From positions 3,812,501 through 3,876,500 of the forward strand of contig NZ_JAPEPO010000001.1 in the NCBI RefSeq assembly GCF_026340095.1: 64,000 nucleotides of DNA, in the 5' to 3' direction. The notes under the pieces were generated by a model. It was not told where the DNA came from. It made no database searches and was given only the letters and a program-made list of their open reading frames with translations. The position numbers and the translations under genes were made by a program. The stretch is from Streptomyces sp. NBC_01446 (GTDB taxonomy: Bacteria > Actinomycetota > Actinomycetes > Streptomycetales > Streptomycetaceae). Positions 33,040 to 40,935 of the stretch are shown here, in pieces. Every line of letters starts with the position of its first letter. Position 1 is the stretch's first letter.

Positions 33040-33861
33040 GTGGCGGCTTTTGACCAGCTTCTGGTGGTCGTCGATCCGGTCGCCCGGCGTGCGGACGGCG
33101 AGTCGGTACGCATCGCGAAGGACGTGCTCGGCGCCGGTGCGACGGTGAAGGTGTGCCTGCCGGACGGGCCGGAGGAATTCGCGAAGGCGCTGGTCAGAAG
33201 GGGTTCCCGGCGACCGGTGGTGATCGGGGACGACCGGGCGCTGCTGCGCGCGGTGGGGCTGCTGCACCGCGAGCGCGAGCTGGCGGGTTCCGTCCTCTCG
33301 TTCGTTCCGGTGGGGGCGAGTCTCTCGCTGGCGCGCTCCCTCGGCGTGCCCACCGACGCGGTGACGGCGGCGCGGGCGGCCCTGGAGGGGGTCGAGCGGC
33401 GGCTCGATCTGCTCGTCGACGACTCCGACGGGGTGGTGATCGGGGATCTGCGGATCCCGCCCGTGGCGCATCCGGCGGCGCTGGGCTCCGATCCCGCGCA
33501 CCACTGGCTGCGCACCTGCCAGTCCCTCGTCCGCACGCTCGCGGCGCGACCGCCGCGCATGACGGCGCCCGCGCCGGGGCCGCAGCGGCTGCGGGTCGAG
33601 GCGGACGGGGTGACGCTGGTCGATCTGGACCGGCCGGTCGAGGGCGTGAGCGTGGCCCCGGACGCGGCGGGCCGGGCCAGCGTCGAGGTGAGGCCGTCCT
33701 CGGTGGGCGCGGAGGCGGGGCCCCTGCGGGTCCTCGCGCACTCGGTGACGGTGTCGGGTCCGGACTTCCGCTACCGCGCGGACCAGGTGGTGGGCGGCCC
33801 CGTCCGCACCCGCACGTGGACGGTACGGGCGGGCGCGTGGGGGCTGACACTGCCGAAGTGA
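33040..33861 (+). CDS. diacylglycerol-kinase-like protein (degenerate)
   Basis: The 273-residue product resembles the DAGK catalytic fold: an N-terminal LLVVVDPVARRADGE (NP-like strand, Asn replaced by Asp), VVIGDDRAL where active kinases have GGDGT, and FVPVGASLSLARSLGVP aligning with PxGTGNDFARxLG. Key glycine and asparagine residues are missing, so catalysis is doubtful. The C-terminal half is the beta-sandwich typical of the family. The GTG start has AGGCAGG seven bases upstream. It is divergent from purA and ends nine bases before the convergent ABC-permease stop. Confidence 0.7.
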   Translation: MAAFDQLLVVVDPVARRADGESVRIAKDVLGAGATVKVCLPDGPEEFAKALVRRGSRRPVVIGDDRALLRAVGLLHRERELAGSVLSFVPVGASLSLARSLGVPTDAVTAARAALEGVERRLDLLVDDSDGVVIGDLRIPPVAHPAALGSDPAHHWLRTCQSLVRTLAARPPRMTAPAPGPQRLRVEADGVTLVDLDRPVEGVSVAPDAAGRASVEVRPSSVGAEAGPLRVLAHSVTVSGPDFRYRADQVVGGPVRTRTWTVRAGAWGLTLPK

Positions 33862-33869
33862 CGTGCCGG

Positions 33870-35495
33870 TCAGTTCGACAGGTCCCGGCGGCGCAGACCC
33901 GTCAGGCCCGCCGCGACGAAGACCGCCGCGATCGCCAGCAGGATCAGGACGGGGGTCCACGTCATCTCGCCGCCCGGCAGCTTCGGCAGGTGGCCGAACG
34001 GGGAGAGGTTCATGACCGGCTGCGGGAGCTCGAACGCCGGGCCGATCCAGCCGATCAGGAGGGCGATGCCCGCGACGGCCCAGGCCGCCACCGCCGCCCT
34101 CGGGAACACCCCGAACAGCAGCACGGCGAGGCCTCCGATGACCCAGATCGCGGCCAGCTGCGTGAGGCAGGCGCCCAGGACGGGGCCGAAGTTCCCGCCG
34201 TAGCCGATCCCGAGGCCCAGGCCGCCGAGGACCATGATCAGCGCGGCCCCGCCGAACGCGATGGCCAGATGGCCCGCCGCCCACCGCAGTCGGCCGACCG
34301 CGGCCGCGAGGACCGGCTCGGCACGCTGCGAGGTCTCCTCGCCGCTGAGGCGGAGCACCGACGAGACGATGTAGAGCGCGGCGACCATGCCGAGCATGCC
34401 GACCATCGTGGCGAGGAACGCGTCCGTGACGCCGGACTGGCCGCCCATCCGCTCGATGATGTCGCGCGTCTTCTGGTTGTCGCCGACGAGATCCGTCGCG
34501 CCCTGCGTCATCCCGCCGAACGCGATGCCGGCGACGAGGAACCCGGCGCTCCACCCGAACACGCTGCCGCGCTGGAGCCGCCAGGCGAGCGCGCCCGCCG
34601 TGCCGAGCCGGCCCGAGGCGGGTCCGGGGCGGCTCGGCAGGAAGCTCATCCCGATGTCGCGCCGCCCTGCGAGCCCGTACGCGGCCGCCCCCTGCGCGGC
34701 GACGCCCGCCACGAACAGGAGCAGCACCCACCAGCGTTCGTCCGCGAACGCCCGTGTGTTCTCCAGCCAGCCGAGCGGCGACAGCCAGGTCAGTACCGAC
34801 GAACCTCCCCCGGAGCCGGAAGTCCCCGAGTCCCCGGCCGCGCGCAGCACGAACGCCAGGCCGAGCACCGCCGACGTCAGGCCCTTGGCGAGGCGCGCGC
34901 TCTCCGTGAGCTGCGCGACGATCGCCGCCATCGTGGCGAACACCATGCCGGTCGCCGCGATCGCGAGCCCCAACGCCAGTGCCCCGCCGCCGCCTTGGGA
35001 GGCGAGGCCGCCCGCGACCAGCAGGGCGGTGGCCGCGTCGGCGACGAGCGCCGCGAGCAGCGCGGCGGTCAGCGGGGCGCGCCGCCCCACCATCGCCGAC
35101 GACACCAGCTCCTGGCGCCCGCTCTCCTCCTCGTCACGGGTGTGCCGCACGACGATGAGCAGGCTCATGACGGCGGCGAACAGCCCGCCGTAGACCCCGA
35201 TGCGCCACGCGGTGAGTCCGCCGATCGAGTCGGCGAAGACCGGTCCGTACAACGCGCGCATCGAGCTGTTCGTGGCCATCGACTGCGCGATGTCGGCGCG
35301 CTCGGCGGCGGTGCTGTACACGCTCTTCAGCGAGCCCGGCATCGACAGGACCATCATGAGGATGACGGCCACCCATACGGGGATCATGACGCGGTCGCGG
35401 CGCAGCGCGAGCCTCACCAGGGCTCCCGTGCCCGCGAGTTGGCGAGCTCCGGCGGCGCGGGGGGCGAATCGCGTGTCGGCCACGGCGGCGGTCAT
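33870..35495 (-). CDS. ABC-2-type exporter permease
   Basis: The 541-residue membrane protein has about twelve hydrophobic segments arranged in two similar halves, each starting with a short amphipathic stretch (LVRLALRRDRVMIPVWV and AWRLQRGSVFGWSAGF), as in fused ABC-2 exporters for antibiotics or lipids. It carries conserved RHTRDEEESGRQELV and LRLSGEETSQRAEPVLAAAVGR loops (E-E-x-G-R-x-E). The ATG overlaps the ATPase stop by four bases (ATGA), so the two subunits are coupled. Substrate is unknown. Confidence 0.9.
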   Translation of the reverse strand: MTAAVADTRFAPRAAGARQLAGTGALVRLALRRDRVMIPVWVAVILMMVLSMPGSLKSVYSTAAERADIAQSMATNSSMRALYGPVFADSIGGLTAWRIGVYGGLFAAVMSLLIVVRHTRDEEESGRQELVSSAMVGRRAPLTAALLAALVADAATALLVAGGLASQGGGGALALGLAIAATGMVFATMAAIVAQLTESARLAKGLTSAVLGLAFVLRAAGDSGTSGSGGGSSVLTWLSPLGWLENTRAFADERWWVLLLFVAGVAAQGAAAYGLAGRRDIGMSFLPSRPGPASGRLGTAGALAWRLQRGSVFGWSAGFLVAGIAFGGMTQGATDLVGDNQKTRDIIERMGGQSGVTDAFLATMVGMLGMVAALYIVSSVLRLSGEETSQRAEPVLAAAVGRLRWAAGHLAIAFGGAALIMVLGGLGLGIGYGGNFGPVLGACLTQLAAIWVIGGLAVLLFGVFPRAAVAAWAVAGIALLIGWIGPAFELPQPVMNLSPFGHLPKLPGGEMTWTPVLILLAIAAVFVAAGLTGLRRRDLSN

Positions 35496-36430
35496 CGCGA
35501 CACCGCCCCTTCCGCGGCACGGGCGCCCTCGGTCCCGCCCGCACCGTCGTCCTGGTAGTGCCGCAGGAACAGCTCCTCCAGCGTGGGCGGGGTGCTGGCG
35601 AGCGACCGTACGCCGGAGCCGGTGAGCGAGCGGAGCACCGCGTCGAGCTTGTCGCTGTCGACCTGGAGCTTGACGCGCAGGCCCTGAATGTCCAGGTCGT
35701 GCACGCCGGGGAGCTGGGCGAGTCCGTTGGGCGCGGAGGCGAGTTCGGCGGTGACGCTGGTGCGGGTCAGGTGCCGCAGCTCGCTGAGCGACCCGGTCTC
35801 GACGGTACGGCCCTTGCGGATGATGCTGATCCGGTCGCAGAGCGACTCGACCTCGCTGAGGATGTGCGACGACAGCAGCACGGTCCGGCCCCGCTCGCGG
35901 GCGGCCTCCTTGACGTACTCCTGGAAGACCTCCTCCATCAGCGGGTCGAGGCCGGAGGTCGGCTCGTCGAGGATGAGGACGTCCACGTCGGACGCGAACG
36001 CGGCGACCAGGGCGACCTTCTGCCGGTTGCCCTTGGAGTAGGCGCGGCCCTTCTTGGTCGGGTCGAGCTCGAACCGCTCGATCAGGTCCGCCCGGCGCGC
36101 CTTGTCGAGGCCTCCGCGCAGCCTCCCGTAGAGGTCGATGACCTCGCCGCCGCTGAGGTTGCGCCACAGCGTGACGTCGCCCGGCACGTACGCGACCTTG
36201 CGGTGCAGGGCGACGGCATCGGCCCAGGGGTCGCCGCCGAGCAGCTGCACCGCGCCGGAGTCGGCGCGCAGCAGGCCGAGCAGGACGCGGATGGTGGTGG
36301 ACTTCCCGGCGCCGTTGGGGCCGAGGAAGCCGTGCACCTCGCCGGCCTCGACGTCCAGATCGAGGCCGTCCAGAGCGCGCGTCCTGCCGAACGACTTGTG
36401 CAGTTCGGAGACGGTCATTGCCTTCGTCAT
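35492..36430 (-). CDS. ABC transporter ATP-binding protein
   Basis: The 312-residue ATPase has Walker A GPNGAGKST (about 36-44), Q-loop region (YVPGDVTLW), signature YSKGNRQKVALVAAF, Walker B VLILDEPTSGLDP and the H-loop LLSSHILSE. The YSKGNRQK signature and the C-terminal extension (about 225-310) are typical of the drug-resistance/export subfamily. Its ATG is preceded by an AT-rich divergent promoter region with an inverted repeat, facing a GbsR/MarR regulator gene that probably controls it. Confidence 0.95.
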   Translation of the reverse strand: MTKAMTVSELHKSFGRTRALDGLDLDVEAGEVHGFLGPNGAGKSTTIRVLLGLLRADSGAVQLLGGDPWADAVALHRKVAYVPGDVTLWRNLSGGEVIDLYGRLRGGLDKARRADLIERFELDPTKKGRAYSKGNRQKVALVAAFASDVDVLILDEPTSGLDPLMEEVFQEYVKEAARERGRTVLLSSHILSEVESLCDRISIIRKGRTVETGSLSELRHLTRTSVTAELASAPNGLAQLPGVHDLDIQGLRVKLQVDSDKLDAVLRSLTGSGVRSLASTPPTLEELFLRHYQDDGAGGTEGARAAEGAVSR

Positions 36431-36450
36431 GTTTCAGAACGTACGCTACT

Positions 36451-36466
36451 TTCACAAACTTGTGAA
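36451..36466. promoter_or_regulatory. TTCACAA-N2-TTGTGAA operator in the ABC/GbsR divergent promoter
   Basis: A perfect 7-bp inverted repeat with a 2-base spacer lies 20 bases from the ATPase start and 56 bases from the regulator start. The surrounding 90 bases are unusually AT-rich, with TATAAAC at 36480-36486 as a possible -10 for one of the promoters. A dimeric MarR-like repressor could shut both genes from here. Confidence 0.75.
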
Positions 36467-36522
36467 GTTAAGGAAGCGTATAAACTTGAGGCCGCACGTC
36501 ACCCAGGGGAGATGATCGGGAC

Positions 36523-37050
36523 ATGAGCGCGACGAAGGACGGCGACAGCGACACCGGGGCGGGCCGGGACGGCGACGAGGCGGCGGTGTCACGCTTCGTG
36601 GAGCGGTTCGCCGCGGAGATGACCGAGGCCGGGATGCAGCGGATGGCCTCCCGCGTCTTCGCCTCGCTGCTCGCCTCCGACGAGAGCGCGCTGACCTCCG
36701 CCGAGCTCTCCGAGCGACTGCAGATCAGCCCGGCGGCGGTGTCCGGGGCGGTGCGCTATCTGACGCAGGCGGGCATGGTCGGCCGCGAGCGGGAGCCCGG
36801 CTCGCGCCGCGACCGCTACCGACTGCACAACGACCTGTGGTTCGAGACGTTCACCCGCCGCGACCAGCTCCTCGCGCGCTGGGAAAAGGTTCTGCGCGAC
36901 GGGGTGGAATCACTGGGCCCGGACAGCCCCGCGGGCCTGCGGATCGCCGAGACGGCGGCGTTCATGCAGTTCCTGGACAGCGAGCTGAAGGGCCTGATGA
37001 CGCGGTGGCACGCGCACCGCGAGACGCTCGACCTCGGCCCCCGGACCTGA
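36523..37050 (+). CDS. GbsR/MarR-family transcriptional regulator
   Basis: The 175-residue protein has a GbsR-like helical N-terminus (VSRFVERFAAEMTEAGMQRMASRVFASLL in parts), the winged helix (LTSAELSERLQISPAAVSGAVRYLTQAGMV), and a wing with REREPGSRRDRYRL. The C-terminal helices contain WFETFTRRDQLLARWEKVL. Related regulators sit divergent to ABC exporters in Streptomyces and repress them. The ATG follows GGGGAGATGATCGGGAC, so GGGGAG lies about ten bases upstream. Confidence 0.9.
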   Translation: MSATKDGDSDTGAGRDGDEAAVSRFVERFAAEMTEAGMQRMASRVFASLLASDESALTSAELSERLQISPAAVSGAVRYLTQAGMVGREREPGSRRDRYRLHNDLWFETFTRRDQLLARWEKVLRDGVESLGPDSPAGLRIAETAAFMQFLDSELKGLMTRWHAHRETLDLGPRT

Positions 37051-37056
37051 CGTTCC

Positions 37057-37758
37057 CTACGCGGGCCTGACCAGCCGCGCCTCGTACGCGAAGACCGCAG
37101 CCTGGGTGCGGTCGCGCAGGCCCAGCTTCACGAGGACCCGGCTGACGTGGGTCTTGATGGTCGACTCGGCGACGACCAGCCGTTCGGCGATCTCCGCGTT
37201 CGACAGGCCCTGGGCGATCAGGACCAGCACCTCCGTCTCGCGTTCCGTCAGCTCACCGAACGCCCCCGGGTTCGCCACCGCCCGCAGCTTCGGGATCTCG
37301 GACAGCTTGGAGAACTCCGTGATCAGGCGGCGGGTGACCGAGGGGGCGAGAAGTGCCTCGCCCTGGGCCACCACCCTTACGCCGTCGGCCAGTTGGCGGG
37401 CCGAGGCGTCCTTGAGGAGGAAGCCGGAGGCGCCGGCGCGCAGGGCCTGGTAGACGTACTCGTCGAGGTCGAAGGTGGTCAGGACGAGCACCTTCGCGCT
37501 GCCGTCCATCGCGGCGATCTCGCGGGTGGCCTCGATGCCGTTCAGCTCCGGCATGCGGATGTCCATGAGGACGACGTCCGGGGAGAGCTCACGGACCCGG
37601 GCGATCGCCTCGCGGCCGTTGACCGCCTCGCCGACGACCTCGATGTCGGGCATCGCGTTGAGCAGCACCGAGAAGCCCTCGCGCACCATCATCTGGTCGT
37701 CGGCGATCAGTACTCGGATGGTCATGCCGGGTCTCGGTTCCAGTACGCGGATGGTCAT
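37057..37758 (-). CDS. NarL/LuxR-family response regulator
   Basis: Two-component response regulator paired with the upstream histidine kinase. Relative to the inner start it has receiver residues D9, D10 and D55 (LMDIRMPE) and K105-like LLKDAS; the C-terminal HTH has LTERETEVLVLIAQGLSNAEIAERL and VAESTIKTHVSRVLVKLGLRDR. Two starts are possible because a 33-bp segment is tandemly duplicated. The outer ATG at 37758 overlaps the kinase stop (ATGA) and has GGGAG upstream, giving 233 residues with an 11-residue leader. The inner ATG at 37725 would give the canonical 222 residues but its site is weakened to CCGAG. Confidence 0.93.
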   Translation of the reverse strand: MTIRVLEPRPGMTIRVLIADDQMMVREGFSVLLNAMPDIEVVGEAVNGREAIARVRELSPDVVLMDIRMPELNGIEATREIAAMDGSAKVLVLTTFDLDEYVYQALRAGASGFLLKDASARQLADGVRVVAQGEALLAPSVTRRLITEFSKLSEIPKLRAVANPGAFGELTERETEVLVLIAQGLSNAEIAERLVVAESTIKTHVSRVLVKLGLRDRTQAAVFAYEARLVRPA

Positions 37759-37773
37759 GCCGGGTCTCCCGAC
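37708..37773 (-). repeat. 33-bp tandem duplication of the response-regulator start region
   Basis: Two copies (37708-37740 and 37741-37773) share about 28 of 33 bases. Each contains a ribosome-binding region, ATG and MTIRVL. The outer copy keeps GGGAG and the overlap with the kinase stop; the inner copy reads CCGAG. The protein therefore begins MTIRVLEPRPG followed by MTIRVLIADD. Confidence 0.9.
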
Positions 37774-39200
37774 CGCTCTGTCGCCGTCGTCGCCGTCGCC
37801 GCTTCCGGCTCCGGCTTGGGCTCCGGCGCGGCCACCGGCACGAACGCCGCCACCTCGTAGCCGCCGTCCGCCGTGGGGCCCGCCGTCATCTCTCCGCTCA
37901 GCATCGCGATGCGCTCCCGCATGCCCGTGATCCCGTGGCCCGCGCCCGGCGAGGGCTTGACCAGACCCGTCGGCGGGCCGTTCACGATGCGCAGGCCGAG
38001 CCCCCCGAGGACGTACGACACCTCGACGCATGCCTCGGCGCCGGGCGCGTGCCGCAGCGCGTTGCTCAGCGCCTCCTGCACGATGCGGTACGCCGACAGC
38101 TCGACGCCCTGCGGCAGGTCGCGGACCGCGCCGGTGACCGTCTGGCCGACCCGGAGCCCGGCCTCCCGCACGTTCTCCAGGAGCCGGCCGAGGTCGGCGA
38201 GCGTCGGCTGCGGGGCGTCGGGCGCCGCTGTGAACTCAGCGGACTCGACCCGTACGACGCCGAGGACCCGGCGCAGCTCGGTGAGCGCCGCCACCGCGTT
38301 CTCGCGGATCGTGACGAACGCCTGCTCCAGCTCCGGGGGCGGGTTCTCCACGCGGTAGGGCGCGGCCTCCGCCTGGATCGCGACGACCGACATGTGGTGC
38401 GCGACCACGTCGTGCAGCTCGCGGGCGATGTTCGTGCGCTCCTCCAGGAGCGTGCGCTTGTCCCGCTCCACTGCCGTGACCTGGCGCTGCGCGGTCATCT
38501 CCACCTTCGCCTCGCGCCTGATGTGCACCGACGTGGTGACGAGGAGCGCGAGCGCGGAGACGACGAGCATGGGCGCGGTGTCCGGGTCCATGCTGTACCA
38601 GAAGACCGACGCGAAGAAGCCGAAGGCGGCCGTGCCCGCCCACATCCAGGCCGCCGTGCGCGGCCGGGTCCTGGCCGCGACCACCGTCATCACGACGAGG
38701 TGCGCGAAGAACCCGGCGGGCGCCCACGGGGCGCCGAATCCGTCCCCTCCCATGATCGCGACGAACGGCGTCGACACGAGGGATATCCACCACGCCCCGA
38801 CGGGCCTGATCAGCGTCATCGCCACGGCGAGCGCCGGGACGAATCCGGACAGCGCGTGGATCACGCCGCCGCCCATCGAGTCGCCGACGGCGAATGCGAT
38901 CAGCAGCGTGAACAGGGCGGCGCCCAGGACCACGGCGTGCGGCGTCCACACCGCGTAGCGGCGCACCCGCTCCGGCAGCCGCCCGAGCAGCGGGCCTTCC
39001 GGCGACCACGGCGGCAGCGGACGGTAGGCGAAGGGATCCTTGAACAGGTCCTGCCGCAGGCCGCTCAGCGCGCCGGCGGCGAGACGGTACTCGGGGCTGC
39101 GGCTCTTGGCCCCCGTCGGCATCGTCTGGGTCTGGGTCTGGGTCTGTGTCTCGGTCACGTACGGCACCGTAAGCGGCGGCCCGCCCCGAAGGCGTCCCAC
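37755..39200 (-). CDS. sensor histidine kinase (HisKA_3/NarX-DesK type)
   Basis: The 481-residue membrane kinase has five to six N-terminal membrane segments (about 85-235), a DHp domain (ERTNIARELHDVVAHHM, phospho-His near residue 263) and a HATPase domain with LSAYRIVQEALSNALRHAPG (N box) and GHGITGMRERI (G box). It phosphorylates the downstream regulator, with which it overlaps by four bases. The start is uncertain: GTG at 39200 has a weak AGGA site, while GTG at 39167 or 39158 (VTETQTQ) and ATG at 39122 are alternatives without clear sites. The N-terminus includes a (GGGTCT)n repeat coding for QTQTQTQT. The signal is unknown. Confidence 0.9.
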   Translation of the reverse strand: MGRLRGGPPLTVPYVTETQTQTQTQTMPTGAKSRSPEYRLAAGALSGLRQDLFKDPFAYRPLPPWSPEGPLLGRLPERVRRYAVWTPHAVVLGAALFTLLIAFAVGDSMGGGVIHALSGFVPALAVAMTLIRPVGAWWISLVSTPFVAIMGGDGFGAPWAPAGFFAHLVVMTVVAARTRPRTAAWMWAGTAAFGFFASVFWYSMDPDTAPMLVVSALALLVTTSVHIRREAKVEMTAQRQVTAVERDKRTLLEERTNIARELHDVVAHHMSVVAIQAEAAPYRVENPPPELEQAFVTIRENAVAALTELRRVLGVVRVESAEFTAAPDAPQPTLADLGRLLENVREAGLRVGQTVTGAVRDLPQGVELSAYRIVQEALSNALRHAPGAEACVEVSYVLGGLGLRIVNGPPTGLVKPSPGAGHGITGMRERIAMLSGEMTAGPTADGGYEVAAFVPVAAPEPKPEPEAATATTATERSGDPA

Positions 39201-39262
39201 GGGAGGAGGGTCCTGGGCCCTCCGTCGCAGGTACTACACGCTCCCGCCGGGGCCGGGCGCCG

Positions 39263-40135
39263 TCACCACGCCAGCTGGGCGATCTCCTCCGCCACCACGG
39301 CGCACGCGTCCGCGGCGGGGTCGATCAGCGGGAAGTGGCCGACGTCCTCCAGGAGCGTGAGCCCCACGACCTCGCCCGCCTTCGCCGCCGCGTCCGCGTA
39401 GGCCTCGGCGACCGCGTACGGCACCGTCGTGTCCGCCCGTCCCTGCACCAGCGTCGTCGCGATGCCCGTCGGCAGCAGCGCGGCGGGGTCGGCGTACGGC
39501 AGCCGCTCCTCGAACACGGCCTCGCCGCCCAGGAACTGGGCGGGTGCGCCGGAGCAGACGTCGAGGTCGCGGGCCGTCACGAAGTCGGCGATGGGGGCGA
39601 GCGCGACGACGCCGCGCAGCGGTGCGGGGGCGGCGGTGTACCAGGGCGCGTCCTCGGGCAGCAGATGCCGCGCGGCGGCCCACAGCGCGAGCTGCCCGCC
39701 GGCCGAGTGCCCCACGACGACGGTGCGCCGCGGGTCACCCTGCGGCAGCACGTCCCGTACGAGGCGGGGGAGGGCGTCGAGGGCGGCGGCGATGTCGTCG
39801 AACGTCTCCGGCCAGCGCCCCGCCACCGGACCCGTGCCGCCTTGCTGGGGAAGTGAACTCCCGCGCCGATACTCGACGTTGGCGACCGCGAAGCCGCGCC
39901 GCGCCAGGAAGTCGGCGAACGGCGTGAGGTGCCGCCGGTCGTAGGGGGCGCGCCACGCGCCGCCGTGCAGGGCCACCACCAGGGGCGCGGAATCCGCACC
40001 GTCGCGGGGCGCGTAGAAGTCGACGACCTGGTCCGGGTGATCCCCGTACGCGGCGGTGACGTCGGGCGGGACCACGGGGTGCGAGAAGGCCGATGCCTCT
40101 TCGGCCTCGTCGCGGGCGGCAGCGTCGTCCGGCAT
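39263..40135 (-). CDS. alpha/beta hydrolase, candidate kynurenine formamidase
   Basis: The 290-residue cytoplasmic protein has the oxyanion motif HGGAWRAPYDRRHL, FAVANVEYRRG, the nucleophile GHSAGGQLALW, an acid in ADTTVP and the catalytic His in EDVGHFPLIDP. HGGxW plus GHSAGGxLA is the pattern of arylformamidases (AFMID type) that hydrolyse N-formylkynurenine. The nearby tdo and kynU genes supply the flanking steps, so this is a good candidate for the missing formamidase. The ATG at 40135 has GGAG five bases upstream and is preferred over an earlier in-frame ATG. Other esterases share these motifs. Confidence 0.85.
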   Translation of the reverse strand: MPDDAAARDEAEEASAFSHPVVPPDVTAAYGDHPDQVVDFYAPRDGADSAPLVVALHGGAWRAPYDRRHLTPFADFLARRGFAVANVEYRRGSSLPQQGGTGPVAGRWPETFDDIAAALDALPRLVRDVLPQGDPRRTVVVGHSAGGQLALWAAARHLLPEDAPWYTAAPAPLRGVVALAPIADFVTARDLDVCSGAPAQFLGGEAVFEERLPYADPAALLPTGIATTLVQGRADTTVPYAVAEAYADAAAKAGEVVGLTLLEDVGHFPLIDPAADACAVVAEEIAQLAW

Positions 40136-40256
40136 GCTCCAACCTCTCAGCGTCACAGCGGAATTGGAAAGTATGCGGACGCTACCAGGCCCGTGACGTG
40201 GGCGGACACACACCGTAACCGGATAAACGGTTCCCCTGTGCCGTTACTCTGGCCGT

Positions 40257-40928
40257 ATGCCCGAACAAGCAGAGCCCGGGACCGCCCCTTCGGACCCCGG
40301 CGCCGCCCCTTCGGACCCCGGCGCCGTGCCGGCGGAGCCCGGCACCGTCCGTCCCGGCGGGCGCACGGCACGGGTCCGCGCCGCCGTCCTCGACGCCGCC
40401 GGTGACGTGCTCGCCGAACAGGGCTTCGCCCACCTCGACCTGGCGGACGTCTCGCGGCGCGCGGAGGTCGGCAAGACGACGGTGTACCGGCGCTGGGGCT
40501 CGGTCACGGGGCTCGTCGCCGATCTCCTCGCCGACATGGCCGAGCAGTCGCTGCCGCGCATTGACACCGGCACCCTGCGCGGCGACCTGCGGGCCAACGC
40601 CCGCCTGGTGCGGCGCACGCTGGCCGACCCCCGCCAGGGCGCCCTGTTCCGGGCCGTCATCGCGGCCGCGACCTGCGACGAGAAGACGTCGGCGGCCCTG
40701 CGCCGCTTCTACGAGGTGCGAGTCGCCGAGTGGGCTCCGTGCGTGGAACAGGCCGTGCGGCGCGGCGAGTTGAGCCCCGGCACGGACCCGGCCGCCGTCG
40801 TGCGCGCCGTGTCCGCGCCCCTCTACTACCAGCTCCTGACGGCCGGGTCCGCGCCGACCGAAGCCGACGCGGACCAGGCCGCCGACGCCGCCGTCGCGGC
40901 GGCGGAAGCGGGCGTCTACACCGCCTGA
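40257..40928 (+). CDS. TetR/AcrR-family transcriptional regulator
   Basis: The 223-residue protein has a Pro/Gly-rich N-terminus (two copies of GAAPSDPG-like sequence), a TetR helix-turn-helix (RAAVLDAAGDVLAEQGFAHLDL, VSRRAEVGKTTVYRRWGS) and a C-terminal domain like the TetR_C_11 group (LVRRTLADPRQGALFRAVIAA). It is divergent from the hydrolase gene (121-base gap) and convergent with kynU, so it might regulate tryptophan catabolism or only the hydrolase gene. The ATG has no strong ribosome-binding site (TCTGGCCGT), so leaderless translation is possible. Confidence 0.9.
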   Translation: MPEQAEPGTAPSDPGAAPSDPGAVPAEPGTVRPGGRTARVRAAVLDAAGDVLAEQGFAHLDLADVSRRAEVGKTTVYRRWGSVTGLVADLLADMAEQSLPRIDTGTLRGDLRANARLVRRTLADPRQGALFRAVIAAATCDEKTSAALRRFYEVRVAEWAPCVEQAVRRGELSPGTDPAAVVRAVSAPLYYQLLTAGSAPTEADADQAADAAVAAAEAGVYTA

Positions 40929-40935
40929 GGCGTCT

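Noticed and set aside
32743..34731. Long minus-strand frame joining purA and the ABC permease regions
   Set aside because: Arg/His-rich shadow crossing three real genes with clear motifs.
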